64,000 bases of DNA from Paenibacillus sp. sptzw28 (GCF_019550795.1 NZ_CP080545.1:3382001-3446000); one strand, 5' to 3'; numbered from the stretch's first letter, positions 1-8,930 are shown. The notes: generated by a model not told the origin, from the sequence alone. Translations and numbers: made by a program.

Positions 1-1680
1 GGCAGTGAGTGCAGCGGCTGCGAAGTTTTCATCAACGCCGCCTTCTTCGCCAAGAAAGCGCAGCGCCGGCGCCTGAACGGTTCCATTAATAATCGTGAAA
101 TCCTCGACCATAATGCCGCACAGGGAAGCGGCAAGACCCGGAAACGGCATCATCCGGCAATGTCCGTGCTCGTTTTTGTAACCGGTGCGGGCTCCGAACA
201 ACACGATGCCTCCGGCTTCAACATAGGAACGAAGCAGCATTTCCGCGGCCTCCGTCATAATTGCCGGATGCGGATATACCAGCACCCGATAACGCTGCAA
301 CTCGGAAAGCGGCGTATGACTCGTTAACGTTAACCTGTCGGCGGCAATATGTTCCCGCTGAAGTGTTTTGAACCAGGCGTTCGTGCTTTGTGCGGCAAGG
401 GGACCGTACCATACGTCGAGCTCCCCGTCCCAGCTGTTATCATAGTCATTTAAGATAGCAATGCTCGCTTCGTAGCGGCTTTGCGCCAGCCTTCCGCCAA
501 CCCTTGCCAGCTCTTCGCCGACGCGTGCGGCTTCGAGCACTCTGCGGTTCGGCCGGTTATGATAGTCGTTGATGCCATGCCAGTAAATTTCGGTGCCCAC
601 CGTGGCCGTGCGCCAGCGGAAATAAAGGAGCATGTCGGCGCCATGAGCAATCGATTGATACGTCCATAGACGCATTTGGCCGGGCCTCGGCGAACCCATT
701 GTGAACCGGTTAGCCCATCCTCCAGGACCGGATTGCTGCTCCATTACGCAAAAATTCGGGGAGATCGAGCGTACCCCGCTCAAACTCAAGCTCCACATTC
801 GGTCCAGCAGAGGTTCGGGACCGGCATCCGGGTGGATCGATGCGAACTGCGGATACGAATCATAGGAGAAGAAATCCAGAAGCTCCTCCGTAAGCCGATG
901 ATTGTCGAGGTGGCCGAACATACCGTTGGTCGTAATCCAGTGCCGCGAACCTGCTACTTCTCTCAGAATATCGGCTTGAATGCGGGCGAACTCGATCGCG
1001 CTGTCCGAGATGAACCGCTTCTCGTCCAGAGCCTGATGCGGATTCGGGGAGTTTGCAGGCGTCGGCCTCGTTAGATGCACCTGGTCCCACGCCGTATACG
1101 TTTGACTCCAGAATACGGTTCCCCACGCACGATTGAGTGCATCAAGGGAGTCGTATTTGCGCTGCAGCCATTCGCGGAATGCATCGTGATCGGCATCCGA
1201 ATAAAACACATCAATCTCGCAGTTCAGCTCATTGTCGATTTGCCAGCCGACTACCGCCGGGTGGTCCTTGAAATGCTCGGCCATCTTCCTGGTGATCCGC
1301 GCGCAAAGCTGCCGATAGACGCGGCTGTTGTAGTTGTAATGCCGCCTCATACCGTGCCGGTATAGGATACCTTCCTTCGAAACGTTCAGTACTTCCGGGT
1401 ACCGATGTGTAAGCCAAGCCGGAGGTGTAGCCGTAGGTGTGCCCAGAATGACTTTTAGGCCATGGCGGTGAGCGGAATCAAGCGCCCGGTCGAACAAATC
1501 GAACCGGAAGACTCCCTCCTCCGGTTCCATGATGGCCCAGGCGAATTCCGCAACGCGGATGATTGAGAAGCCGAGCTCCCGCATGCGGCGGTAATCTTCC
1601 TCCCACAACTTCTCCTCCCAATGCTCAGGATAATAGCACACTCCAAGCGAGAAAGCCTCTTCTTTTAACGATTTTGCCAC
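1..1680 (-). CDS. GH42 beta-galactosidase, C-terminus beyond the window edge
   Basis: Cytoplasmic glycoside hydrolase family 42 enzyme that releases terminal beta-galactose, typically from galactan or galacto-oligosaccharides. The frame is open for 560 codons from a GTG at 1680, with an AGGAGGG ribosome site 6 nt upstream, and leaves the window without a stop; family members are about 680 residues, so roughly 100 residues are missing from view. The N-terminal signature GVCYYPEHW, the acid/base glutamate in WQIDNEL (about residue 151) and the nucleophile glutamate in VMEQQSGPGGW (about residue 314) are all present, followed by the trimerisation (A4 beta-galactosidase middle) domain. It is divergent from a broken AraC gene that was probably its regulator. 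The identification is firm; substrate is inferred from the family. Confidence 0.93.
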   Translation of the reverse strand, partial: MAKSLKEEAFSLGVCYYPEHWEEKLWEEDYRRMRELGFSIIRVAEFAWAIMEPEEGVFRFDLFDRALDSAHRHGLKVILGTPTATPPAWLTHRYPEVLNVSKEGILYRHGMRRHYNYNSRVYRQLCARITRKMAEHFKDHPAVVGWQIDNELNCEIDVFYSDADHDAFREWLQRKYDSLDALNRAWGTVFWSQTYTAWDQVHLTRPTPANSPNPHQALDEKRFISDSAIEFARIQADILREVAGSRHWITTNGMFGHLDNHRLTEELLDFFSYDSYPQFASIHPDAGPEPLLDRMWSLSLSGVRSISPNFCVMEQQSGPGGWANRFTMGSPRPGQMRLWTYQSIAHGADMLLYFRWRTATVGTEIYWHGINDYHNRPNRRVLEAARVGEELARVGGRLAQSRYEASIAILNDYDNSWDGELDVWYGPLAAQSTNAWFKTLQREHIAADRLTLTSHTPLSELQRYRVLVYPHPAIMTEAAEMLLRSYVEAGGIVLFGARTGYKNEHGHCRMMPFPGLAASLCGIMVEDFTIINGTVQAPALRFLGEEGGVDENFAAAALTA

Positions 1681-1708
1681 TCCGCACCCTCCTGACAATA
1701 TTGGTTAT

Positions 1709-1806
1709 AAAATATTGCGAATTACGTCCTCTGGTATTTCATTTTATCGTAAATAAATATAGAGTAAATAATGGGATCTTGCGATTAATATCAAAATATT
1801 GCGAAT
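1709..1806. promoter_or_regulatory. Pair of identical 14-bp direct repeats in the divergent GH42/AraC promoter
   Basis: The sequence aaaatattgcgaat occurs exactly twice, at 1709-1722 and 1793-1806, 84 bp apart (eight turns of B-DNA). A weaker copy, ttgcgattaat, lies between them. AraC proteins bind direct repeats, and the site lies between GH42 and an AraC gene, so these are inferred to be its operators. Confidence 0.5.
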
Positions 1807-1840
1807 GTGATGAACTCATTTCAACTGGAGGAGAGACATC

Positions 1841-2673
1841 GTGAGGGAGCATATTTATCTGCCGCAGCCCAGCTATTTGCATTATGTCTGCTATCCAGAA
1901 TCATGCGGCCGCTATTATCTCGATCCCGAGCACCGCGAACGAGACCGGCGGGTTTCTTAAGGGAATACAATCTGCATCTCATCATATCGGGCAAAGGATA
2001 TGTGATGGCCGGTGGAGAGCGGCAGGAATTGCCGGCTGGCTCGGGGTTTCTGTACGGACCTGGCGAGAGCCAGGATTACGGATCGGACCCGAACGATCCT
2101 TGGAATGTACGGTGGGTTCATTTTACCGGTAATTGGATCGAGCCGCTACTGGGCGGCAAAGGTCTCGGTGAGGTATGGCTGTTTACTCTTGCGCAGCAGC
2201 GCAGCCGGGTCGAACAGGCACTGGAGAACTTAACTCGGTTATCCGCTGCATTCGAGAGTGCGAACGAACCAGCCATATCAGCGGCACTGTACGAGGCGCT
2301 AGCCGCACTCCTGCATGATGCCGGACGCCAACGCCGGCTGAAGGGAAGCGGCACCCGCGAGAAAATGTTCGAAGCTGCCGACTATATCCGAAGGGGCTGT
2401 TCAGGGAAGCTCAATTTGACATCGATTGCGGATAAAGCCGGTTACAGTCCGCACATTTTACCCGTATTTTTCGAGATGCCGTTGGAAAGTCACCGACGCA
2501 TTACTTGACGGAAGGCCGAATCTTGCTGGCCAAGAACCTGCTGGTATCTACTCCGCTTGCCATTAAGCAGATCGCGTATGAGACGGGCTTCAGCCAAAGC
2601 AGTTACTTTAATCAGTCAGTTTCATCGTATGACTGGCATGACGCCTCAGCAGTTCCGTGATATGTACGGATAA
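1841..2673 (+). pseudogene. AraC-family regulator with three frameshifts
   Basis: Remnant of an AraC regulator of the kind found beside GH42 and GH43 genes: an AraC-binding cupin domain followed by a double helix-turn-helix. A GTG at 1841 follows a GGAGGAG ribosome site and opens a frame reading DPEHRERDR that stops near 1958. The next frame carries REYNLHLIISGKGYV and the rest of the sensor domain to about 2475. A third frame carries SPTHYLTEGRIL and IAYETGFSQS, and a fourth ends PQQFRDMYG at 2673. At least three one-base shifts, one at a tttttc run and one at a duplicated cagt, are needed to restore the protein. It could be functional only if these are sequencing errors. Confidence 0.85.
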
Positions 2674-2767
2674 ACCTTCCATTATCTTGTAGAGTTTCGA
2701 TGCGTCTTCAAGTCGGTTCTACCTCTGCTGCTCAGCCTCGTTAGCCCCGGTTATTCACATGACGAAA

Positions 2768-2815
2768 AAGAGCCGGCCCCGCACACGGTGTAAATGCGTG
2801 TGGAGTCGGCTCTTT
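2768..2815 (-). terminator. Rho-independent terminator of the S9 peptidase gene
   Basis: An 11-bp stem (aaagagccggc paired with gtcggctcttt, one G-T pair) followed on the minus strand by a T-rich run, 19 bp past the peptidase stop codon. Confidence 0.75.
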
Positions 2816-2833
2816 CCTATTGCCCGGATCCGA

Positions 2834-4690
2834 TTAGACCGTTTCTTGTTTCAAATACTTATCCAAAAATACCAGGATCGAACGATCCCCTTTCAATCGA
2901 TTTTCTTTCTTGGAAAAACCATGACCTTCATCATCAAAAACGATATATTCTACTGGAGTCCCGTTTTTGCCGACCGCTTCTACAATTTCGTCCGATTCCA
3001 CTTTAAGAACTCTCGGGTCATTCGCTCCCTGTAATACGAGCAGCGGTTTCACTATGTTGCCTGCATGAAACAGCGGTGAAATGCTGCGCACGTACGCTTC
3101 ATCCGTATACGGGTTTCCGATTTTCCTATAAAGCGCATCGCGAAAGGCTTCCCACCACGAAGGGATGTTCTTGAGCGTACGAATCCAGTTTGAAATGCCG
3201 AAAATATTAACGCCAACGGTAAATTCATCGGGTTTAAAAGCCAGTGCCGCCAGTACCATGTATCCGCCATAGCTTCCGCCAAGAATACCGATCTTTTTCT
3301 CATCGATATAACCCGTGGAAATCAGAAATTTTTTCGCCTCAACGCAGTCCGCCAAATCGACATCTCCATGCTTCAAATCCGCCTTTTTAAAGAAAGTTTT
3401 TCCATAGCCGGAGCTGCCTCTGTTATTCACGGCAATTACGGCATAGCCATGGTTGACAATGTACTGAATCAATGGGTCGTAACCCAGTCTCGATTGACCG
3501 CCCGGGCCGCCGTGTACCCATACCAGCGCAGGGATTTTTTCGTCATCGCGAATATTTTGCGGTCTATAATAGATCGCCGGAATATCCAGGCCGTCAAATG
3601 ACGGGTACCGCACGACAACACCTTCCGCCAAATCGGAGGAATCGATAGCGGGATTTAACGTATCGGTCAGTTTATTAATGGTTTTCGTTTCCATATCATA
3701 AACATATAAATTGTTGGGAGAAGTGGAATCGTTCAACATGAAACAGAATCGTTTTTCACTCCTGGATATGTTGATACCGTTGATTTGTCCGTTCGGCAGC
3801 TGCGATAACGACAGAGGTTCGTCATTTTCGGTATCGATGACGGATACTCTTGTTTTCGCGTCCTCGTTGATGCCTAGTACCATGTACTTGTTGGAGTGCG
3901 ATAAAGAAGCGTACATGATGTCCCAGTTTTCCTTAAAGACAATTTCGGTGCTGCCTGTTTGAAAATCAATTTTCTTTAAGTATAGAAATTCATGGTCCTC
4001 ATCGGTCAAAAAATATAAGCTTCCCGAATCGCTGTCAAACGTCTGAGGAAAATGATTGACTTCCCCCAGATGAGGACTGATCCATTTCATCTCTCCGGAA
4101 ATCTGGTCGAATACATACATATTTGAATCATTTGTTGTCAATGTTTTTATAAAGGCCATAAATCTTTTGTCTTTTGAGATACAGCAAAATTGATAGCCTT
4201 CCTTATTTTCATAAAGCAGACTGGACGTAAACGTTTCAATATCCATCTCGTAGATGTCCATGAACTTGGAGTCTCTCTTATTGGATCCGTAAAAAAAGCT
4301 CTTTTCGTCGTCGCTCCATCCGTAAAATACGGCCTTCTCGTTCTCGCCGGGCGTCAAATCCCGGCTATTACCCGCCTCATCGTAAACGTAAATATGATTG
4401 AGTTCATTACCGCCCCGGTTGCTGGTATAAAGAATACGATAATCACCTGGAAAAAAGGAGATGCCATATATCGGATCATCTGTGGATCGTGTAATTTGCC
4501 TCGCAAGGCCGTCTTTAACCGACATGATGTAGGCATTGTAAACACCTGTTTTGTCGCTTGAATACAAAATAGATTCGTCATCAAACGAAATCGACGGACT
4601 AACAATGCTCTCGGTATTGACAAAATCCTCTATTGAATAACGTTTGATCGGCTTGCTCTTCGAAGGAATGGATGTAATATGATTCTCCAC
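2834..4690 (-). CDS. S9 family prolyl-oligopeptidase-type peptidase
   Basis: Serine peptidase of the prolyl oligopeptidase / acylaminoacyl-peptidase family, probably cytoplasmic as no signal peptide is visible. Residues about 25-350 form the beta-propeller that filters substrates; the C-terminal alpha/beta-hydrolase domain has HGGPGG (about 393-398, oxyanion hole), nucleophile Ser in GGSYGGY (about 473), Asp in GANDPR (about 558) and His in DDEGHGF (about 590). At 618 residues it has the usual length. A GTG at 4690 is chosen as start because GAGAGGGG lies 8 nt upstream; a TTG 30 nt earlier lacks a ribosome site. Monocistronic, with its own terminator. The substrate cannot be told from sequence. 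Confidence 0.9.
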   Translation of the reverse strand: MENHITSIPSKSKPIKRYSIEDFVNTESIVSPSISFDDESILYSSDKTGVYNAYIMSVKDGLARQITRSTDDPIYGISFFPGDYRILYTSNRGGNELNHIYVYDEAGNSRDLTPGENEKAVFYGWSDDEKSFFYGSNKRDSKFMDIYEMDIETFTSSLLYENKEGYQFCCISKDKRFMAFIKTLTTNDSNMYVFDQISGEMKWISPHLGEVNHFPQTFDSDSGSLYFLTDEDHEFLYLKKIDFQTGSTEIVFKENWDIMYASLSHSNKYMVLGINEDAKTRVSVIDTENDEPLSLSQLPNGQINGINISRSEKRFCFMLNDSTSPNNLYVYDMETKTINKLTDTLNPAIDSSDLAEGVVVRYPSFDGLDIPAIYYRPQNIRDDEKIPALVWVHGGPGGQSRLGYDPLIQYIVNHGYAVIAVNNRGSSGYGKTFFKKADLKHGDVDLADCVEAKKFLISTGYIDEKKIGILGGSYGGYMVLAALAFKPDEFTVGVNIFGISNWIRTLKNIPSWWEAFRDALYRKIGNPYTDEAYVRSISPLFHAGNIVKPLLVLQGANDPRVLKVESDEIVEAVGKNGTPVEYIVFDDEGHGFSKKENRLKGDRSILVFLDKYLKQETV

Positions 4691-4723
4691 TTTGTTTTCC
4701 CCTCTCAAATGGAATATCAATAC

Positions 4724-4741
4724 TTATTCGATAATAGGCAT
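4724..4741 (-). other. Five-codon minicistron ahead of the S9 peptidase
   Basis: ATG at 4741 opens the frame M-P-I-I-E-stop, preceded 6 nt upstream by a strong AAAGGAGGA ribosome site, much better than that of the downstream peptidase gene. It may be a leader that couples translation, or the remains of an earlier start. Seen directly; function unknown. Confidence 0.35.
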
Positions 4742-4815
4742 ATATTTCCTCCTTTCAAGATTAGAGGCCCGTAACTGTTAAAAGGAATACTCTCTTCAAC
4801 TTTACAAATTGTAGG

Positions 4816-4852
4816 AAAAAGGCACTATATCTGTCGATATAGAGCCTTTTTT
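4816..4852 (-). terminator. Terminator of the alginate-lyase-like gene
   Basis: Hairpin with a 16-bp stem (one mismatch), loop tgtc, flanked by A and T runs, 37 bp after the lyase stop codon. The symmetrical flanks could let it work in both directions. Confidence 0.8.
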
Positions 4853-4888
4853 AACAAGAAGCTGCCCATTTTGAATTTTTACTTGGCT

Positions 4889-6973
4889 TTACGGAGCGAC
4901 TTCAGTGAAAGTCGCATCGGCATTATAAGTCGTCCCTGATGCGCTCTGCGCATACAAAAGATAGTTGGTGTGGCGCAGATATTTGGTAGAATCCGTCCAC
5001 ATTTGGTAGGACGATTTTTGGGCATCCGCTAGTCCCGCTACGCGGCGGTAGGTTGCCTCATTGGCGAAAGCTGTCGTGCTATCGTTCGAATCGAGCCAAG
5101 CTTCTCCATTGGACCGGACACGCAGGTAGCGCCCGGGGAAGTTGACGGACTCGAACGAAACTCCGCCCGAGTTAGCCAACCCGGTAACCATCTTTAACTG
5201 TGAATCTTGAACCGGTGAAACGTTGGCATCTATCTGAGCACGATAGTTAGAGTGCCGCACGTAGCGGTCCGGAAAGTTATACGATTGCAAGCGAACGTTT
5301 ACGGATATCGGTTCGAGCCTCCACTGCTGATTACCTCCGAGCATATATCGCCATTGCTGGATGAGGGCTCCATCTGCGGTGGAGATACCTGTCACGTCAG
5401 CCGGCTTGTTGCTGTGCACGGGGGTAATGCGGTGATAACCGTTACCTACAGGGATAAAAGCAAATTTCTGATTGTCCCCGCCATTCCAGCTCCACAACTC
5501 GAATTTGGCGCCATGATCCAGAGAACCGCTTGCTACATCCAAAAACTTTCCGCTCCTTACATCTTTAACGCTATATTGGCCGCCACCAAGATGGGCCACA
5601 ATCCACTGCTGATTGGTTCCTCCATTAGATGTCCATTGCTGTACACTTGAACCGTTTGCCGTTCCGGCTGCATCCATCGCTTTGCCGGAATGGCGCACAA
5701 TCAAACGATAAGTGCCGTCGGGGATATTGCCGCTCGGAAGAGTAGCGGTTCCGCCGCTTCCGGCTGGCCGGGTATAGAGAAGCGTACCAAAGCCGGGCTG
5801 GTCGAATGTCGAAGGATATTGGGTGTTCGGTCCGCCCTCAGGTCTTACTCGCTGGGCGCGTGCGGCAATATTGGGCACCGACAACCCCTTGCGGTTTGCG
5901 TAATGGTTGTAAATCATCTCCCAAACCGGACGATATTCATCACGACTGGCGCTGGAAATCACCGATTCCGTTTGAACGGCGCCGTTTGTGCCGGCCCCCC
6001 GTTCATAGGTCATAAACGGTACGTTATCGTCTCCGTTGTTATATTTGGCAACGTATTCGGCGGCGCGCAGGAAGCGGTTATTTGCCCACCCGTACAAGTC
6101 GTCGCCTTGATTCCAGGCCATTTCGCTGATAACGGCCATTAAGCCGATCCCCATTTGGGTGTGAGCCTGGTCGCGCCCGGACTCCTCCCACTGTGCGAGC
6201 CCGCCCGGGTGCTGGAACGGAATCGCATTATAGATCGAACCGTTTCCAGCGCCATGTTTAAAATATTCAATTCCGATGTCGTAGATATCCCGGCGGTCGG
6301 TAAAAATGCCGATCGCAACTGTCGCCGCCATATTGCACAGATCCCAGTTCGCCCGGTAATTCTGAATGTAGGCGTCATTGTGGTCCGCGCCGAATTCATT
6401 TCCGACAAGGAACCGCTCGATAAGAGGCTTGTAAAATACAGTGAGCAGCAAGTTCTGCATATCGGTCAAATTGAAACCGGGATAATCCCGCATAAGCTCC
6501 GCTGCATTAGCCATTTGATATCCGTTAAGTCCGGCAGCCAAATAGCGTTCGGCAGCCCCGGTGATCGTCGTAAGTGTGGACGACCAGGCGTTCAGAATGT
6601 TGCGTGCCGTGTCGCCGTTAGCCGTGTTGCCGGTAATCTTCCACAGCAAGGCATTCTGATAAGCGCGGGCGACATCGACGTTCAACAAGGCTACATTATC
6701 GCCGGTGCCGCCGCGAATGATCGTAGATGTGGCACGCGGGGTCCAATTGGAAGAAGAGAGCGGGCTGCCCACCAGTTGATTATAACCGTCCAGATACGGC
6801 TGCGTGCCCGCGTTAATCATCTGCTTCATTCGGTCGAAATCTGCTTGTGTATGCAGCAAGCCGGGATGTACAAAGGGACCTGTAGACGCTTCCGCTTCCC
6901 TTTCATTAACAAATCCGATCATGCTCACCAGAAAGCTTATAATAATTGAAAACGTTAAAACCTTCTTCTTCAT
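4889..6973 (-). CDS. Secreted alginate-lyase-family enzyme with CBM13 and CBM42 domains
   Basis: Exported polysaccharide lyase-like enzyme, 694 residues. An N-terminal signal peptide (MKKKVLTFSI then a hydrophobic core, cleavage near EAEAS) precedes an (alpha/alpha) alginate-lyase-type catalytic domain (about residues 35-405) with HPGLLHTQADFDRM, NYRANWDLC and ESGRDQAHTQMG, residues typical of this superfamily. A ricin-type beta-trefoil (CBM13, about 415-555, repeated QQW motifs) and an AbfB arabinose-binding domain (CBM42, about 557-694) follow. The second of two near ATGs is chosen, as AAGGAG lies 9 nt ahead of it and abuts the first. CBM42 suggests the target is an arabinose-bearing cell-wall polymer; the uronic-acid backbone cut (alginate, glucuronan or pectin) is not predictable here. 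A cre site lies upstream. Confidence 0.85.
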   Translation of the reverse strand: MKKKVLTFSIIISFLVSMIGFVNEREAEASTGPFVHPGLLHTQADFDRMKQMINAGTQPYLDGYNQLVGSPLSSSNWTPRATSTIIRGGTGDNVALLNVDVARAYQNALLWKITGNTANGDTARNILNAWSSTLTTITGAAERYLAAGLNGYQMANAAELMRDYPGFNLTDMQNLLLTVFYKPLIERFLVGNEFGADHNDAYIQNYRANWDLCNMAATVAIGIFTDRRDIYDIGIEYFKHGAGNGSIYNAIPFQHPGGLAQWEESGRDQAHTQMGIGLMAVISEMAWNQGDDLYGWANNRFLRAAEYVAKYNNGDDNVPFMTYERGAGTNGAVQTESVISSASRDEYRPVWEMIYNHYANRKGLSVPNIAARAQRVRPEGGPNTQYPSTFDQPGFGTLLYTRPAGSGGTATLPSGNIPDGTYRLIVRHSGKAMDAAGTANGSSVQQWTSNGGTNQQWIVAHLGGGQYSVKDVRSGKFLDVASGSLDHGAKFELWSWNGGDNQKFAFIPVGNGYHRITPVHSNKPADVTGISTADGALIQQWRYMLGGNQQWRLEPISVNVRLQSYNFPDRYVRHSNYRAQIDANVSPVQDSQLKMVTGLANSGGVSFESVNFPGRYLRVRSNGEAWLDSNDSTTAFANEATYRRVAGLADAQKSSYQMWTDSTKYLRHTNYLLYAQSASGTTYNADATFTEVAP

Positions 6974-7067
6974 TAAATTCATCTCCTTTTTAACTTTGAT
7001 GACAATTCAGGTGGGTTTGAATTAAACCAGTCTTTCTATGCGCTCACCTCCAGCTAATGACGAATTA

Positions 7068-7081
7068 TGAAAACGCTTTCG
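7068..7081. promoter_or_regulatory. Candidate cre (CcpA) site before the lyase gene
   Basis: tgaaaacgctttcg matches the cre consensus TGWAARCGYTWNCW at 13 of 14 positions and lies about 95 bp upstream of the lyase start. Catabolite control of a polysaccharide lyase is expected. Confidence 0.55.
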
Positions 7082-7193
7082 GTATATACTTTAGATGATT
7101 TAACGTGCATTTTATATTGTAAAATCTTTAAACGATGTGTAAATATTTTAGAATTTTCTGGTAACTGGACGCTGTCTTTCGAATTTCGCCCAA

Positions 7194-7252
7194 GAAAAAT
7201 CCCCTCCAAGTAAACTGCGTGCTCTTCTTTAGCACATGTCTACTTCAAGGGG
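7194..7252 (-). terminator. Long terminator hairpin after the dehydrogenase tail
   Basis: On the minus strand a long two-part stem (cccctTGAAGTA with TACTTggagggg, and an inner gtgct/agcac stem) is followed by attttt. It sits about 20 bp past the dehydrogenase stop codon, and is presumably its native terminator. Confidence 0.6.
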
Positions 7253-7271
7253 ACAACTTGTGTTACACAAT

Positions 7272-7422
7272 TCACCCCAAAGTTATAACTACATTTCCCC
7301 TCTTATGTCCTTCATCGACATATTTGTGGGCGTTGGCCGTTTGCTCCAACGGATAGGAGCGATCGATAACCGGTTTCAGCCGGCCCTTCTCCATTAGCTC
7401 TTTCAGGTAAACCAGATTAAGG
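7272..7422 (-). pseudogene. C-terminal tail of an MDR-type (quinone) oxidoreductase
   Basis: About 47 codons encode the characteristic end of a medium-chain dehydrogenase: YLKELMEKGRLKPVIDR, then YPLEQTANAHKYV and EGHKRGNVVITLG with its stop at 7272. No start or N-terminal 270 residues exist; the frame runs directly into the truncated ABC ATPase gene upstream. This is a deletion scar joining two unrelated genes. Confidence 0.85.
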
Positions 7423-7860
7423 TACTTCTCTGGCCAGAGTAAGCACGATTTTTAATCGGCCGCGATTTCCCGTTGAGAGGTCTCTGATCTTCTTATCCGG
7501 TTCCAGCTGCATATACATCATAATTTCTTCAGCCTTGGCGGTGTTGAAGTCAGCAAACTGCGAAGCCTGAAATGCCAGCGCTTCACTTACTGTAAATAGT
7601 GAGTAGAAAGAATCCTGCTCCGGCAAGAAAGAAACAAGTTTACTGATTCGACGGTTCGCAGTCTGTCCACCTACGGTAACCGATCCGCTGGTCGGATAGG
7701 AGAGTCCCGCAATAAGCTTCAATATTGTTGACTTTCCACTTCCATTCTCACCGACAATGCCTATGATTTTGCCGAGGGGCACAGTCAATGAAATGTTATT
7801 AATCGCGGAACGCTTCATGTACGTCTTGGAAACGTTTCTAAACTCGATCACACTATGCAT
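7417..7860 (-). pseudogene. ABC transporter ATP-binding protein, truncated
   Basis: First 147 residues of a YtrB-type ABC ATPase: Walker A GIVGENGSGKST (about residues 35-46) and the signature LSTGNRGRLKIVLTLAR at the end. The protein stops two residues later, before the Walker B aspartates, the D-loop and the switch histidine, so it cannot be a working ATPase. Its start overlaps the GntR gene by 8 bp, the usual arrangement in GntR-YtrA/ABC operons. The 3' half has been replaced by the tail of a dehydrogenase gene at about 7420. Confidence 0.85.
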
Positions 7861-8266
7861 CTCCCTTAACCATTTTGTTTAAATGGTCTTGTAGTCCCGA
7901 GATGATTTCATGCTGGCTGTATCCCATTTCCTGCATGACGTGTACAAACGTGAGGATCTGCTCCTCTTTCAAATTCTGACGCAGCCGGATCAGTCGGTCC
8001 TCTTGTTCTGTGACGAATGTACCTTGACCTCTTCTCGTTTCCAGAATGCCCTCGCGCTCCAGCTCACTGTAAGTACGCTGAATTGTATTCGGGTTCACAT
8101 TGTAGGCTAACGCCATATCGCGGACAGATTGAAGCTTCTCGCCTGCCTTTAGCTCTTTACTTACAATCTTCCGGTTAATACGGTCTGCCAATTGCAAATA
8201 TATGGGTTTGATGCCGGAATAGGATCTATGGGGAAAGTCGGAAACCTCATTTCCAAGCTTATCCAT
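7853..8266 (-). CDS. GntR family (YtrA subfamily) regulator
   Basis: Small GntR regulator of about 120-137 residues. It has the winged helix-turn-helix IYLQLADRINRKIV, SVRDMALAYNVNPNTIQRTY and GQGTFVTE, then a short dimerisation tail, as in YtrA. YtrA-type proteins repress their own ABC transporter operon and sense cell-wall antibiotics or other envelope stress. The start is uncertain: the first 17 codons from 8266 do not look like the family, whereas another frame reads FPIDP just before the conserved KPIYLQL, so a one-base shift near 8220 may have damaged the N-terminus. The operon it should control is broken on both sides. Confidence 0.7.
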   Translation of the reverse strand: MDKLGNEVSDFPHRSYSGIKPIYLQLADRINRKIVSKELKAGEKLQSVRDMALAYNVNPNTIQRTYSELEREGILETRRGQGTFVTEQEDRLIRLRQNLKEEQILTFVHVMQEMGYSQHEIISGLQDHLNKMVKGDA

Positions 8267-8861
8267 TGTGTTAAAAACTTATATAGGACAGTGGAATCGA
8301 ATATGGCACCGACCCAGCTTGGTATGATGACCGCTCCAATTAGTGCTACCCAGCTCCAACGCCCGATCCGATGTTTAACGCATGATAAAGGGACCATAAC
8401 AGTATCACCCAAACACCAAGCATAATGGAGATCATAATGATATGAGCAAAGATCAATAATCCCGCCGTCCAAGCATCCGTCCAATGCCCTTCAATTAATT
8501 CAAACCTTGAAACAATCAACAATCCGGCCATCGAATATAGAACAGCCAAGGATACAAAAGCCATGACGATCCCTACCAGAATCTTACTGAATATTAAGGT
8601 AGCAGCCGATTGGGATTATGCAGCCACAGGTGCAGCTGAGCGGCCTCCGTTCTAAGGCTGGTAAACAACATGACCGGAAGATAAAAAAACATGAAGCACC
8701 ACTGCTGCTAACAAGGGTATGAACAGGTATAAGTTATCGCCTGTATTCATTTCCAAGAATAACGTTAACAATAATATCAAGAAATTAATGACAAGACCTA
8801 CGAAAAAAGCACTTCTTGTTAACCGAAAATCCTTTTTCACTAATGCTGCCAGTGCGGCCAT
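8217..8861 (-). pseudogene. ABC transporter permease with at least three frameshifts
   Basis: Membrane protein of the YtrC/ABC-2 permease kind: KKDFRLTRSAFFVGL then hydrophobic segments. The intact frame from 8861 ends at about 8652. Restoring it needs a one-base deletion in a seven-T run (near 8683), a one-base addition at a ccc run (near 8613), and another shift near 8362, after which GRWSWVALIGAVIIPSW continues to the GntR gene. Two of the three lesions are in homopolymers, so sequencing error is possible, but the adjacent ATPase is also destroyed by a true deletion. Confidence 0.8.
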
Positions 8862-8880
8862 TTAAATCTCCCCTTTTGAA

Positions 8881-8930
8881 AATGTACATTGAAATATTGT
8901 CCTAGTGAGATAGGACACTAATTCATTAGT
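8881..8930. promoter_or_regulatory. Three palindromes in the promoter of the GntR/ABC operon
   Basis: Upstream of the permease start lie aatgtacatt (8881-8890), GTCCTA-6-TAGGAC (8899-8916) and ACTAAT-tc-ATTAGT (8917-8930). GntR proteins bind such palindromes, so one or more may be the autoregulatory operator. Confidence 0.4.

Noticed and set aside
218..1646. Several short minus- and plus-strand frames across the GH42 gene.
   Set aside because: They are out-of-frame shadows; the true frame runs unbroken from 1680 to the left edge with both catalytic glutamates.
6155..6949. Plus-strand open frame of 264 codons opposite the alginate-lyase-like gene.
   Set aside because: No ribosome site, no family features, and the minus-strand frame has clear domains and a signal peptide.
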